Positions 16,325-23,504 of a stretch of 32,842 bases of DNA are shown in pieces. This DNA comes from a bacterium (GTDB taxonomy: Bacteria; Bacteroidota; Bacteroidia; Cytophagales; Thermonemataceae). The stretch spans positions 1 to 32,842 of the forward strand of contig JANYGM010000204.1 of the NCBI GenBank assembly GCA_025362415.1. The letters run 5' to 3'. How positions within the stretch are numbered: the first letter of the stretch is position 1; the number at the start of each line of letters is the position of its first letter. The position numbers were made by a program, and so were the translations under genes. The notes beneath the pieces are model-generated. The model saw only the letters and a list, made by a program, of their open reading frames with translations, did not search any database and was not told where the DNA came from.

Positions 16325-16687
16325 CTAATTATTTTCATCTAATTCAATGTCCATAGTTTTTATTAGTCCGTTTTGAAATGTGTAAATATGCTTTACTGTC
16401 CCATCAAATACTAAATTACCTTGCAGATCTTTCACATTTTGATGAACTTTAACCTCTAAACTTCCATTTTCTCGCTCAATAAAACCGACTGGCTCAACAC
16501 TTGGATTTATTTCAGTCCATTGTCTAGTCCAATATAGCTTAATTTCCTTGTGTCCGCTTATATAACCACCTTCCCAAGCCTTTGACCATTGCACATCTGT
16601 TTGCATTGTTGATAGCGCATTATCAATATTTCGTTCATTAAAAGCAAGATATGCTTTTTTAATTACATCTTTGAGTTGGCTTATCAT
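16325..16687 (-). CDS. SnoaL-like / NTF2-fold protein inserted in the act locus
   Basis: A protein of about 120 aa with the cystatin-like NTF2 fold of the SnoaL family, which includes small-molecule-binding proteins and enzymes. The pattern is a first helix (VIKKAYLAFNERNIDNALSTM), then WSKAWEGGYISGHKEIKLYW. Beta strands LEVKVHQNV, GTVKHIYTF and GLIKTMDIEL follow. The ATG at 16685-16687 is preferred over a GTG two codons upstream. It has no signal peptide, unlike its periplasmic act neighbours, so it is probably cytoplasmic. It sits 75 bp after actD and 90 bp before actE on the same strand and so is probably co-transcribed. I know of no SnoaL protein as a component of ACIII. Confidence 0.8.
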   Translation of the reverse strand: MISQLKDVIKKAYLAFNERNIDNALSTMQTDVQWSKAWEGGYISGHKEIKLYWTRQWTEINPSVEPVGFIERENGSLEVKVHQNVKDLQGNLVFDGTVKHIYTFQNGLIKTMDIELDENN

Positions 16688-16762
16688 TTCCACTATTTTT
16701 AAATTTATTTTTTCAATACAACATCACTCACATTGCATACTTCAAAAGTTCGTACTTTAAAA

Positions 16763-17317
16763 CTACGCTGCTTTTTCTACCATTTTAGGGCTAGCTTCTG
16801 CACCATATTTTAATAGAATTTGAGAAATTTCCTCTTGAGATTTTCCTTCATTTTTATCCATATCAACAACTAAAACATATTTGTCATCAGTAGAACGTCT
16901 GTCAAAAGAAAATTCTTCTTTTCCAGGTCCCATATTATTAGAGATGAAAAAAGTAGCAACCATTCCCAAAGCGGCAATAAGTACGGTTGCTTCAAAGGTA
17001 ACAGGCACCATTGTAGGAATAGAAACATAGTTTTTACCCCCAATAATCATAGGCCAATCTATGCCCAGCATAAAGGTAATCATTAAGATTGCCAATGAAA
17101 AGCCAAGCGTTGCAAAGCAAAAAGCCGCAATAGGTATGCGTGTACGTGGGTGACCAATATAAACGTCCAAATGGTGAATTGGGTGCGGAGAAAATACTTC
17201 GTGTACTCTCAAACCGTCTTCTTGTACTCTTTGTACGGCATTAAGTATAGCGTTTTCGTGGTCATAAACACCAATTACGTATCTGCTAGACTCTTTTATT
17301 AGTTTATTGTTGCTCAT
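16763..17317 (-). CDS. actD: Alternative complex III subunit ActD (DUF3341)
   Basis: A 184-aa membrane protein of the DUF3341 family, a structural subunit of ACIII. A cytoplasmic ferredoxin-like N-terminal region begins at SSRYVIGVYDHENAILNAVQ. It includes VHEVFSPHPIHHLDV (about 38-52). Two membrane helices follow at about residues 60-83 and 105-127, and the C-terminal tail contains DKYVLVVDMDK. Size and layout match ActD of Bacteroidota. It lies 206 bp after actC in a gap filled with palindromes and just before the SnoaL-like insert. Confidence 0.93.
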   Translation of the reverse strand: MSNNKLIKESSRYVIGVYDHENAILNAVQRVQEDGLRVHEVFSPHPIHHLDVYIGHPRTRIPIAAFCFATLGFSLAILMITFMLGIDWPMIIGGKNYVSIPTMVPVTFEATVLIAALGMVATFFISNNMGPGKEEFSFDRRSTDDKYVLVVDMDKNEGKSQEEISQILLKYGAEASPKMVEKAA

Positions 17318-17345
17318 TTTGGTAGAGAATTTTTTGTTTGTCGTT

Positions 17346-17364
17346 CCCCACGTTTTACGTGGGG
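17346..17364. repeat. CCCCACGT hairpin
   Basis: CCCCACGT (17346-17353), loop TTT, ACGTGGGG (17357-17364): a perfect 8-bp stem in the actC-actD gap. Confidence 0.7.
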
Positions 17365-17375
17365 TTATGATTGTT

Positions 17376-17392
17376 AAAGCCTTTCAGGCTTT
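17376..17392. repeat. AAAGCCT hairpin
   Basis: AAAGCCT, loop TTC, AGGCTTT. It is the second of four consecutive unrelated palindromes between actC and actD. Confidence 0.65.
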
Positions 17393-17411
17393 TGTACGAA
17401 TTTGATTTTTG

Positions 17412-17439
17412 TGTTGTCAGGTGTTTTCAACTGACAACA
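17412..17439 (+). repeat. REP-like hairpin, subtype b (decayed)
   Basis: TGTTGTCAG and CTGACAACA outer arms around a mutated core (GTGTTTTCAA). It is followed by AATGCGCTTT, the inverse of the 5' word seen at the transposase copies. Confidence 0.75.
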
Positions 17440-17472
17440 AATGCGCTTTAAAATCCTAATTTATTGCGCTCA

Positions 17473-17502
17473 TTGAAGTCAGGTGGAAACACCTGACTTC
17501 AA
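17473..17502 (+). repeat. REP-like hairpin, subtype a
   Basis: TTGAAGTCAGGTG, loop GAAA, CACCTGACTTCAA: a perfect 13-bp stem preceded by TTGCGCTCA. It ends 22 bp before the actC stop. Confidence 0.9.
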
Positions 17503-17523
17503 TACAACGACTAGGCTTAAAAT

Positions 17524-19038
17524 TTAATCTTTATCAGGATTATGAACTGCTGCTATTTTCACACCTTCACCACCAGCTTTTTTAGAAAGTGCAATAACAC
17601 CTCTTTCACGTGCCGCTTCATCAGAAGAATTAAGGGCTGCTTTTACTTCCGCCATATTGATTACAGGCAAGAATTTAGCAAATAAGAAAAATAATGTGAA
17701 GAATAAGCCAAAAGTAAACAAATAATCACCCACATCATAAATAGTTGGGCGGAAATAAATCCAACTTGATGGCAAGTAATCTCTGTGCAAAGAAGTTACG
17801 ATAATTACGAAACGCTCAAACCACATACCAATATTTACAATAATTGATAATACGAATGTTGCTACAAGGTTTCTACGGATAGTTCTTGACCAGAAAAGTT
17901 GAGGAGAAACCACGTTACAAAGCATCATAGCGGCATAAGCCCACCAATAAGGACCAAAAGCTCTATTGATAAAAGCATAACTTTCATATTCTACGCCTGA
18001 ATACCAAGCAATAAAAAACTCCGTAATGTACGCCACACCCACAATACTACCCGTAAGCGTGATGATTTTATTCATAAGTTCTATGTGTTCTAATGTGATA
18101 TAATTTTCTAGTTTAAATACAACACGAGTAATTAGCATCAACGTAAGTACCATTGCAAAACCAGAAAAAATAGCTCCTGCTACGAAATAAGGAGGGAAAA
18201 TAGTCGTGTGCCAACCAGGAATTACAGATGTTGCAAAGTCCATTGATACAATTGTATGCACAGAAAGTACAAGCGGTGTGGAAAGTCCAGCCAAAATCAA
18301 AGAAACATATTCATATCTTGCCCAAACTTTTGCGCCACCTTCCCAGCCAAAAGCCATAATTGAGTACATAAATGCACCTATTGGGCGGCGTTTTTCTTGT
18401 TTAGCTTTTCTTTCTTCTTTGGTATCAGTTGCTAAAAGTGGGTTATCAGTCAAAGAAACTTTTGCTCTATCACGAATAGTTGCCAAATCAGGGATAAGAC
18501 CTACATACCAAAATACAGACGAAACAGTCAAATAAGTAGAAATTGCAAACACGTCCCAAACAAGTGGAGAGTTGAAATTTACCCAAAGTGAGCCATAAGT
18601 ATTTGGCAAAGGTAATGCCCAATGTGCTACCCAAGGGCGACCCATATGAAATAAAATGAATGAACCTGCACACAATACAGCAAAAATTGTCATTGCTTCT
18701 GCAGCTCTGTTGATAGATGTTCTCCATTTTTGGCGGAAAAGCATCAAAATAGCAGAAATAAGTGTTCCTGCGTGACCAATACCAACCCACCACACGAAGT
18801 TGGTGATGTCCCAAGCCCAACCAACAGTTTTATTTAGCCCCCAAGTACCTATCCCGTACCACCAAGTTGAAGCAACTGAAATAGTGCCTAAACCTAATAA
18901 TACAAGTGAGATACCAAAACAGATAAGCCAGGGCATTGTCGGCTTTCCTTCCACTTGCTTACAAACATCATTAGTGATGTTGTGCATTGTCATCTTGTTG
19001 AGTACAAGAGGCTCTCTAATGGGTGATGTAACTTGCAT
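17524..19038 (-). CDS. actC: Alternative complex III subunit ActC (NrfD-like quinol-binding membrane subunit)
   Basis: A 504-aa polytopic NrfD/PsrC-family protein with about ten membrane helices. In ACIII this subunit is the main candidate for quinol oxidation next to the iron-sulphur subunit ActB. It begins with a soluble segment ([19 protein letters not shown]). The first helix is at about 38-60, followed by [21 protein letters not shown], the conserved His-containing NrfD stretch. Later segments include [21 protein letters not shown] and [12 protein letters not shown]. Length fits ActC (about 470-510 aa). It is separated from actB by a 142-bp hairpin-rich gap and from actD by 206 bp. Confidence 0.95.
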   Translation of the reverse strand: MQVTSPIREPLVLNKMTMHNITNDVCKQVEGKPTMPWLICFGISLVLLGLGTISVASTWWYGIGTWGLNKTVGWAWDITNFVWWVGIGHAGTLISAILMLFRQKWRTSINRAAEAMTIFAVLCAGSFILFHMGRPWVAHWALPLPNTYGSLWVNFNSPLVWDVFAISTYLTVSSVFWYVGLIPDLATIRDRAKVSLTDNPLLATDTKEERKAKQEKRRPIGAFMYSIMAFGWEGGAKVWARYEYVSLILAGLSTPLVLSVHTIVSMDFATSVIPGWHTTIFPPYFVAGAIFSGFAMVLTLMLITRVVFKLENYITLEHIELMNKIITLTGSIVGVAYITEFFIAWYSGVEYESYAFINRAFGPYWWAYAAMMLCNVVSPQLFWSRTIRRNLVATFVLSIIVNIGMWFERFVIIVTSLHRDYLPSSWIYFRPTIYDVGDYLFTFGLFFTLFFLFAKFLPVINMAEVKAALNSSDEAARERGVIALSKKAGGEGVKIAAVHNPDKD

Positions 19039-19087
19039 ACTATATTTGTTGTTGTTGATTATTATCTTTTGATTATTTTATGTATTA

Positions 19088-19160
19088 GTTCCAGCGGAAC
19101 GGCATATTTATAGAAAAATAAAAAATCTATTTTCTATAAATATCTAAGTCCGCAGGACTT
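19088..19160. repeat. Triple-hairpin element between actB and actC
   Basis: GTTCC-AGC-GGAAC (19088-19100), then a stem built from ATATTTATAGAAAA (19104-19117) and TTTTCTATAAATAT (19130-19143), then AAGTCC-GCA-GGACTT (19146-19160). The outer mini-hairpins resemble the one inside the 7.9-8.0 kb element. Confidence 0.75.
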
Positions 19161-19180
19161 CAATACAACATTCACAATTA

Positions 19181-22100
19181 TTACGCTTTATTTCTAATTT
19201 TCGTCAAGTAAGAAACATTTGGTTTTACGCTGATTTCCTCCAATACGTGGAATGCACGGTCTTCTGCAAAAACAACATCACCTGTTTTCTCATCTTTTGA
19301 AAGTTCCAAAACTTTCGCAATCATACTATCTTTGTCGTTCATATCACCAAAAATAATGGCATCTGTTGGGCAAGAAGTCTGACAAGCAGTTTTGATATCT
19401 CCATCTTTTACTAGACGTTTGTCTTTTCTTGCAGTCAATTTTCCTGCTTGTATGCGTTGTACACACAATGAACATTTTTCCATTACACCACGAGAACGTA
19501 CCGTAACATCAGGATTAAGTACCATTCTACCCAAATCAGTGAACATTGTGTAGTTCACATCTTTGAATTTATCATCATTTGTATAATTAAACCAGTTGAA
19601 ACGGCGCACTTTATATGGGCAGTTGTTGGCACAATAACGAGTACCAATACAACGGTTGTAAGTCATTTGGTTAAGCCCTTCAGAACTGTGTGTAGTTGCT
19701 AAAACTGGGCATACAGTTTCACAAGGTGCATTATTACAATGTTGGCACATCATAGGTTGGAAAACAACTTCTGGATTTTCAGATGCTTCTTCCATTTTCT
19801 CATAATTACCAATAGACTTATCTTTCGTATCTGCATCTGTGCTGTAATAACGGTCAATACGCATCCAATGCATCTCACGACCATTTATTACTTCTCTTTT
19901 CCCAACGACAGAAACATTGTTTTCAGACTGGCAACCAATCATACACGCTCCGCAACCTGTGCAAGAGTTCAAATCAACGACCATTCCCCACCAGTGGTTT
20001 TTGGCATACGCTGTTTTTTCGTGTCCTTTCCACATTGTAATATCCGTTGGCTTCTTTTTGCCATCTGGCGTTACAATCATTGGGTAATATCTGCCTGCTT
20101 TTGTGTCTTTTTTGTATGATGCAAGCGTTGATTCCTGCACGTTTTGTCTGCCCATAATAGTTTGGTGCGTTTGCGTAATGGCAAGTTCTGCAACTTCTTC
20201 AGTTTTAGAAATATCAACTCCACTAGCCGCATAAACATACACGCCATCTTTGATTGTAGCAAATGGATAAGCATTTTTACCTACGCCATCACCACATTTG
20301 CCTGCACTCGTACGACCATAACCCAAAGCTAAAGAAACTGTTCCTTGTGCTTGTCCTGGCTGTATCAAAACGGGAACTTTCACAGAAAATCCGTTTGCCT
20401 TTACTTCAACTATATCACCTTGTTTAATTGATTTTTCTTTTGCGTAAGAAACAGAAACACACAAATAATTATCCCAAGTTGCTTTTGTGATAGGGTCAGG
20501 CATTTCTTGTAACCAAGGGTTATTTCCGTGAAAACCACTACCCAAACCAACTTTTTGATACAAAGAAAGTTCCATTTTGTTACTTGCCACAAAAAATGCT
20601 GCTACTGCTGCCGCTGCACCACTTACATCTCCTTTGAAATCAAAATTTCCAGCAAGTCTAGCTTCATTTTTTACAACATCTTTTACTTCTTTTTTGTCAT
20701 CTGCTTTTACATCAGTTTTTGCATCAACTTTTTTATCATCTACTTTTGCATCAGCTTTAACTTCTGTTTTTGTAGTTTCAAAAGAAATATTTTTTGACTC
20801 ATAAACGCCTTCGTGAAGTGCTTTTGTCCAGAAATCATTAAAGTTTTCTTTGGTATTTTTAGCCCAAAAACTTCTTAAAAAATCATAATAAGATTTGCTA
20901 CTTCCAGACCATTTCAAAAGGCTATCTTGTGCTTGGCGTGTGCCTTTGTAGATAGGTGAAATGGTTGGTTGCATAAAACTAAAATAGCCTTTACGTGGTT
21001 CTGCATCTCCCCAAGACTCCAAAAAGTGCATATCAGGCACTACAAACTTACAATTAGCAGAAGTTTCGTCAATTCTATCAGAGAAAGAAAGGCTAAAAGC
21101 AAGTGATTTCAATGCTTTTGCAAATTTTTCACCGCCTTGTGGGTAATCATAAGCAGGGTTTGTACCATAAAAAATAGCTCCACCAGCCGTTCCACCCAAA
21201 ACATCAGCAACAAATTTAGCCATATCTTCATCATTTCCTTGTTTTAGGTAAGATGGAGAAGATAAATCCATAATTTGGTCATAAGCACCAAGTTCTGCAT
21301 TGATTGCATTTACAATTAACTGCACATTTGGGTCATTTGAGCCTGCAATAACAACTGCTTTGCCTTTTTTAGCTTTCAAATCTGCGGCTGCTTGCTTGAT
21401 TTTGTCAGCGACTTTTTTATCAGAAATATCAGAAACAGTCAAACCGCCTTTAATTTCGTTGTATAAAAGTGCTGCTACAATGCCTTCTTGTGAAGGTTTT
21501 ATTTGCATACGGTAATCAGAATTTGCCCCTGTGATAGTCATTCCACTTTCAAAAGTGTACAAACGGGACATTTCTCTATTATTTTTGTTCAATTTCCTAT
21601 TTTTAGCAAATTGACCATTATATTCAGTTGCAGAAAGCCACGTCCCTAAGAAATCAGCTGAGATACTTACAATAGTTTCTGCTTTTGAGAAATCATAAGT
21701 AGGCAAAGCATACGTTCCAAATGATTTTTCGTTTGCTTTTAGCATTCCATACGCAGAAACAGCATCATAAGCAATGTGTTTTACGTTAGGATATTTTTTA
21801 GTAAATTCTGCAATAACTGCCTTTGTAGATGGGCTAAGGATAGAATGTGAAACCAAATAAACCGTTCCGTTAGCAGATGAAAGTGCAGAAACAATTTTTG
21901 CATCAACATCTTCTAATTTAGCTTTTTTGTTATCTTCTCGTGGCTCTTGTATGCGTGAAAGGTCATAAAGTCCTAAGATAGATGCTAAAACTCTCGCACT
22001 TACTTTGCCTTTTGTGATAGAAGAAGCCTCATTTCCATCAATTTTGATAGGACGACCTTCTCTAGTTTTTACCAAAATACTTGCGTATTCGCCATCTTGT

Positions 22101-22387
22101 GCGTATGTACTTGCATAAAAATTGGGAATACTTGGCTCAAAATCCTCTGGTTTATTTAGATAAGGAATAGATTTTTTTATAGGAGCTTCGCAAGCAGCAA
22201 GTGAGACTGCAGCCACACTAAAACCTAATAGTTTGAGGAAATCACGGCGTTTTGTGCCTCCTGCCTCTGTTTGTTCTGCTATTGGCAAAAACTCTGGGAA
22301 TTCATTATGCGCTTTTTTGACGAATTCTATATCATTAGAAAACTCTTCTAAACCTTTCCAGTATATTTTTTTATTCTGATTTTCCAT
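19181..22387 (-). CDS. actB: Alternative complex III subunit ActB (Tat-type molybdopterin-like/iron-sulphur fusion)
   Basis: A 1068-aa fusion of a molybdopterin-oxidoreductase-like domain (about 80-735) and a four-cluster ferredoxin domain (about 795-1020). It begins with the family's KIYWKGLEEF, then a twin-arginine motif TKRRDFLK (45-52) and LAAC (Cys66), consistent with an exported, possibly lipidated subunit. Cysteine groups are C809/C812/C815/C819, C881/C884/C889/C893, C913/C919/C923 and C972/C975 with C1002/C1006. The third group reads CIGTRYC, with Thr in place of one Cys, which is usual for the [3Fe-4S] site. In ACIII the N-terminal domain is thought to lack a working molybdenum cofactor. 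A Lys/Asp-repeat insert lies at about 541-572. The gene is separated from actA by 1.1 kb carrying a transposase. Confidence 0.95.
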   Translation of the reverse strand: MENQNKKIYWKGLEEFSNDIEFVKKAHNEFPEFLPIAEQTEAGGTKRRDFLKLLGFSVAAVSLAACEAPIKKSIPYLNKPEDFEPSIPNFYASTYAQDGEYASILVKTREGRPIKIDGNEASSITKGKVSARVLASILGLYDLSRIQEPREDNKKAKLEDVDAKIVSALSSANGTVYLVSHSILSPSTKAVIAEFTKKYPNVKHIAYDAVSAYGMLKANEKSFGTYALPTYDFSKAETIVSISADFLGTWLSATEYNGQFAKNRKLNKNNREMSRLYTFESGMTITGANSDYRMQIKPSQEGIVAALLYNEIKGGLTVSDISDKKVADKIKQAAADLKAKKGKAVVIAGSNDPNVQLIVNAINAELGAYDQIMDLSSPSYLKQGNDEDMAKFVADVLGGTAGGAIFYGTNPAYDYPQGGEKFAKALKSLAFSLSFSDRIDETSANCKFVVPDMHFLESWGDAEPRKGYFSFMQPTISPIYKGTRQAQDSLLKWSGSSKSYYDFLRSFWAKNTKENFNDFWTKALHEGVYESKNISFETTKTEVKADAKVDDKKVDAKTDVKADDKKEVKDVVKNEARLAGNFDFKGDVSGAAAAVAAFFVASNKMELSLYQKVGLGSGFHGNNPWLQEMPDPITKATWDNYLCVSVSYAKEKSIKQGDIVEVKANGFSVKVPVLIQPGQAQGTVSLALGYGRTSAGKCGDGVGKNAYPFATIKDGVYVYAASGVDISKTEEVAELAITQTHQTIMGRQNVQESTLASYKKDTKAGRYYPMIVTPDGKKKPTDITMWKGHEKTAYAKNHWWGMVVDLNSCTGCGACMIGCQSENNVSVVGKREVINGREMHWMRIDRYYSTDADTKDKSIGNYEKMEEASENPEVVFQPMMCQHCNNAPCETVCPVLATTHSSEGLNQMTYNRCIGTRYCANNCPYKVRRFNWFNYTNDDKFKDVNYTMFTDLGRMVLNPDVTVRSRGVMEKCSLCVQRIQAGKLTARKDKRLVKDGDIKTACQTSCPTDAIIFGDMNDKDSMIAKVLELSKDEKTGDVVFAEDRAFHVLEEISVKPNVSYLTKIRNKA

Positions 22388-22506
22388 AAATAATTATGCC
22401 TTAGAATTTTGATGCTTGTTGTTAAGTTATTGGGGCGTGTGCAATTTACACACTTATATAGTCTTTTGAAAATTTATTTAAAATCATTTATTCAAACAAT
22501 TTTCTG

Positions 22507-22534
22507 TGAAGTCAGGTGTTTCCACCTGACTTCA
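22507..22534 (-). repeat. REP-like hairpin a1, downstream of the RAYT gene
   Basis: TGAAGTCAGGTG, loop TTTC, CACCTGACTTCA: a perfect 12-bp stem. On the minus strand it is preceded by AAAAGCGCATTAT. It begins a duplicated segment (22507-22579, repeated at 22630-22702). Confidence 0.9.
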
Positions 22535-22584
22535 ATAATGCGCTTTTAGATACCTACTACAACGAAATTAAAAATATTCGCATT

Positions 22585-22612
22585 TGTTGTCAGGTGGAAA
22601 CACCTGACAACA
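22585..22612 (+). repeat. REP-like hairpin b1, downstream of the RAYT gene
   Basis: TGTTGTCAGGTG, loop GAAA, CACCTGACAACA: a perfect 12-bp stem preceded by TTCGCATT. A CAGGTTTCTG linker then joins it to the next hairpin. Confidence 0.9.
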
Positions 22613-22629
22613 CAGGTTTCTGCTTTTTG

Positions 22630-22657
22630 TGAAGTCAGGTGTTTCCACCTGACTTCA
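22630..22657 (-). repeat. REP-like hairpin a2, nearest the RAYT stop
   Basis: Identical to a1 and followed by a near-copy of the sequence after a1. That copy extends over the RAYT stop codon at 22691-22693. Confidence 0.9.
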
Positions 22658-22690
22658 ATAATGTGCTTTTAGGTACTTACTACAACGAAA

Positions 22691-23239
22691 TTAAAAATAT
22701 TCTTTGTAATGAACTAGCATTGTTTTATGTATTGTATCAGATAAATAAAACTTAGCACTTGAATATTTGTAATCTTCTGAATTGACTACTATTTCTTTTC
22801 TTACAGGATTTTGGTGTAGATATTGTAGTTTTATTTTTAATATTTCTTCATTGTAAATAACTACATCATCAAATCTATCATTCCAAACCTTAAAAATTTG
22901 ATTTTTATCTTTTATATTTTCTCTTAGACTTTCTAATATTTCTAAATATCCATCTTCTTCTAACATTTTTCTTATTTGTACTGACGTGAATTTCTTAAAA
23001 TCTCGCATCAAATCAGATAATTTAGTTTCATTTTTGAAGTAAATTATGAGATGAATGTGGTTAGGCATAATTACGTAGCCTAATAAATTTGCATCATATT
23101 TCTCACAAACAAACTTTAAACTGCTACAAATCAAGTCGTAATATTTATCATTTATAAAGAGATGTTTCCAGTTATTGCAAGTAGTCGTGACAAAAAAACA
23201 TCTATAATCAGTTAGGTTTTTACGTCCTCTTAGTCCCAT
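22691..23239 (-). CDS. REP-associated tyrosine transposase (RAYT, Y1/HUH family)
   Basis: A 182-aa single-domain HUH endonuclease of the Y1_Tnp/RAYT group. These proteins nick single-stranded DNA at REP hairpins and are thought to spread them. Motifs: RCFFVTTTCNNWKHLF near the N-terminus and the HUH signature in VIMPNHIHLIIYF (His-Ile-His at about 61-63). The catalytic helix region reads LQYLHQNPVRKEIV, where Tyr in YLHQNP is the expected nucleophile. EDYKYSSAKFYL follows, as in typical RAYTs. The length is normal and the frame is intact. It lies between actA and actB in the same orientation and is flanked by three hairpins on each side, its probable substrates. Its start and stop both lie in locally duplicated DNA. 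Confidence 0.92.
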   Translation of the reverse strand: MGLRGRKNLTDYRCFFVTTTCNNWKHLFINDKYYDLICSSLKFVCEKYDANLLGYVIMPNHIHLIIYFKNETKLSDLMRDFKKFTSVQIRKMLEEDGYLEILESLRENIKDKNQIFKVWNDRFDDVVIYNEEILKIKLQYLHQNPVRKEIVVNSEDYKYSSAKFYLSDTIHKTMLVHYKEYF

Positions 23240-23278
23240 TGCAAGTTTTTTCTAAAAATTAAGATTTAAAAACGCATT

Positions 23279-23306
23279 TGTTGTCAGGTGGAAACACCTG
23301 ACAACA
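23279..23306 (+). repeat. REP-like hairpin b2, upstream of the RAYT gene
   Basis: TGTTGTCAGGTG, loop GAAA, CACCTGACAACA. It is preceded by AACGCATT, with the same CAGGTTTCT linker following as after b1. Confidence 0.9.
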
Positions 23307-23322
23307 CAGGTTTCTTTTTTTG

Positions 23323-23350
23323 TGAAGTCAGGTGTTTCTACCTGACTTCA
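23323..23350 (-). repeat. REP-like hairpin a3
   Basis: TGAAGTCAGGTG, loop TTTC, TACCTGACTTCA: one G-T type wobble or mismatch at the stem top. Confidence 0.85.
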
Positions 23351-23396
23351 ATTTAATTGCAAGTTTTTTCTAAAAATTAAGATTTAAAAGCGCATT

Positions 23397-23424
23397 TGTT
23401 GTCAGGTAGAAACACCTGACAACA
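23397..23424 (+). repeat. REP-like hairpin b3
   Basis: TGTTGTCAGGT, then AGAAA, CACCTGACAACA, with one change at the loop-closing pair. It is preceded by AAGCGCATT. It lies in the second copy of a 73-bp duplication (23238-23310 and 23356-23429). Confidence 0.85.
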
Positions 23425-23440
23425 CAGGTAAATCTACAAC

Positions 23441-23496
23441 AAAAAAGCCACCATAACTATATTCCTAAACCCTAGAATTTGGAAATATAGTTATGG
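23441..23496 (-). terminator. Intrinsic terminator directly after actA
   Basis: CCATAACTATATT (23451-23463) pairs with AATATAGTTATGG (23484-23496). On the minus strand the stem is followed by CTTTTTTG. It starts 8 bp after the actA stop codon and separates actA from the RAYT gene and actB. Confidence 0.75.
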
Positions 23497-23504
23497 TTTA
23501 ATGC

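Noticed and set aside
20528-20804. Phe/Ser-rich plus-strand frames opposite actB
   Set aside because: They are antisense shadows of the Lys/Asp-rich part of ActB and overlap a clearly conserved gene.
22507-23424. Regularly recurring repeats that could be mistaken for a CRISPR array
   Set aside because: The repeats are self-complementary, alternate between two subtypes and orientations, the intervening sequences are themselves duplicated, and no cas gene is present.
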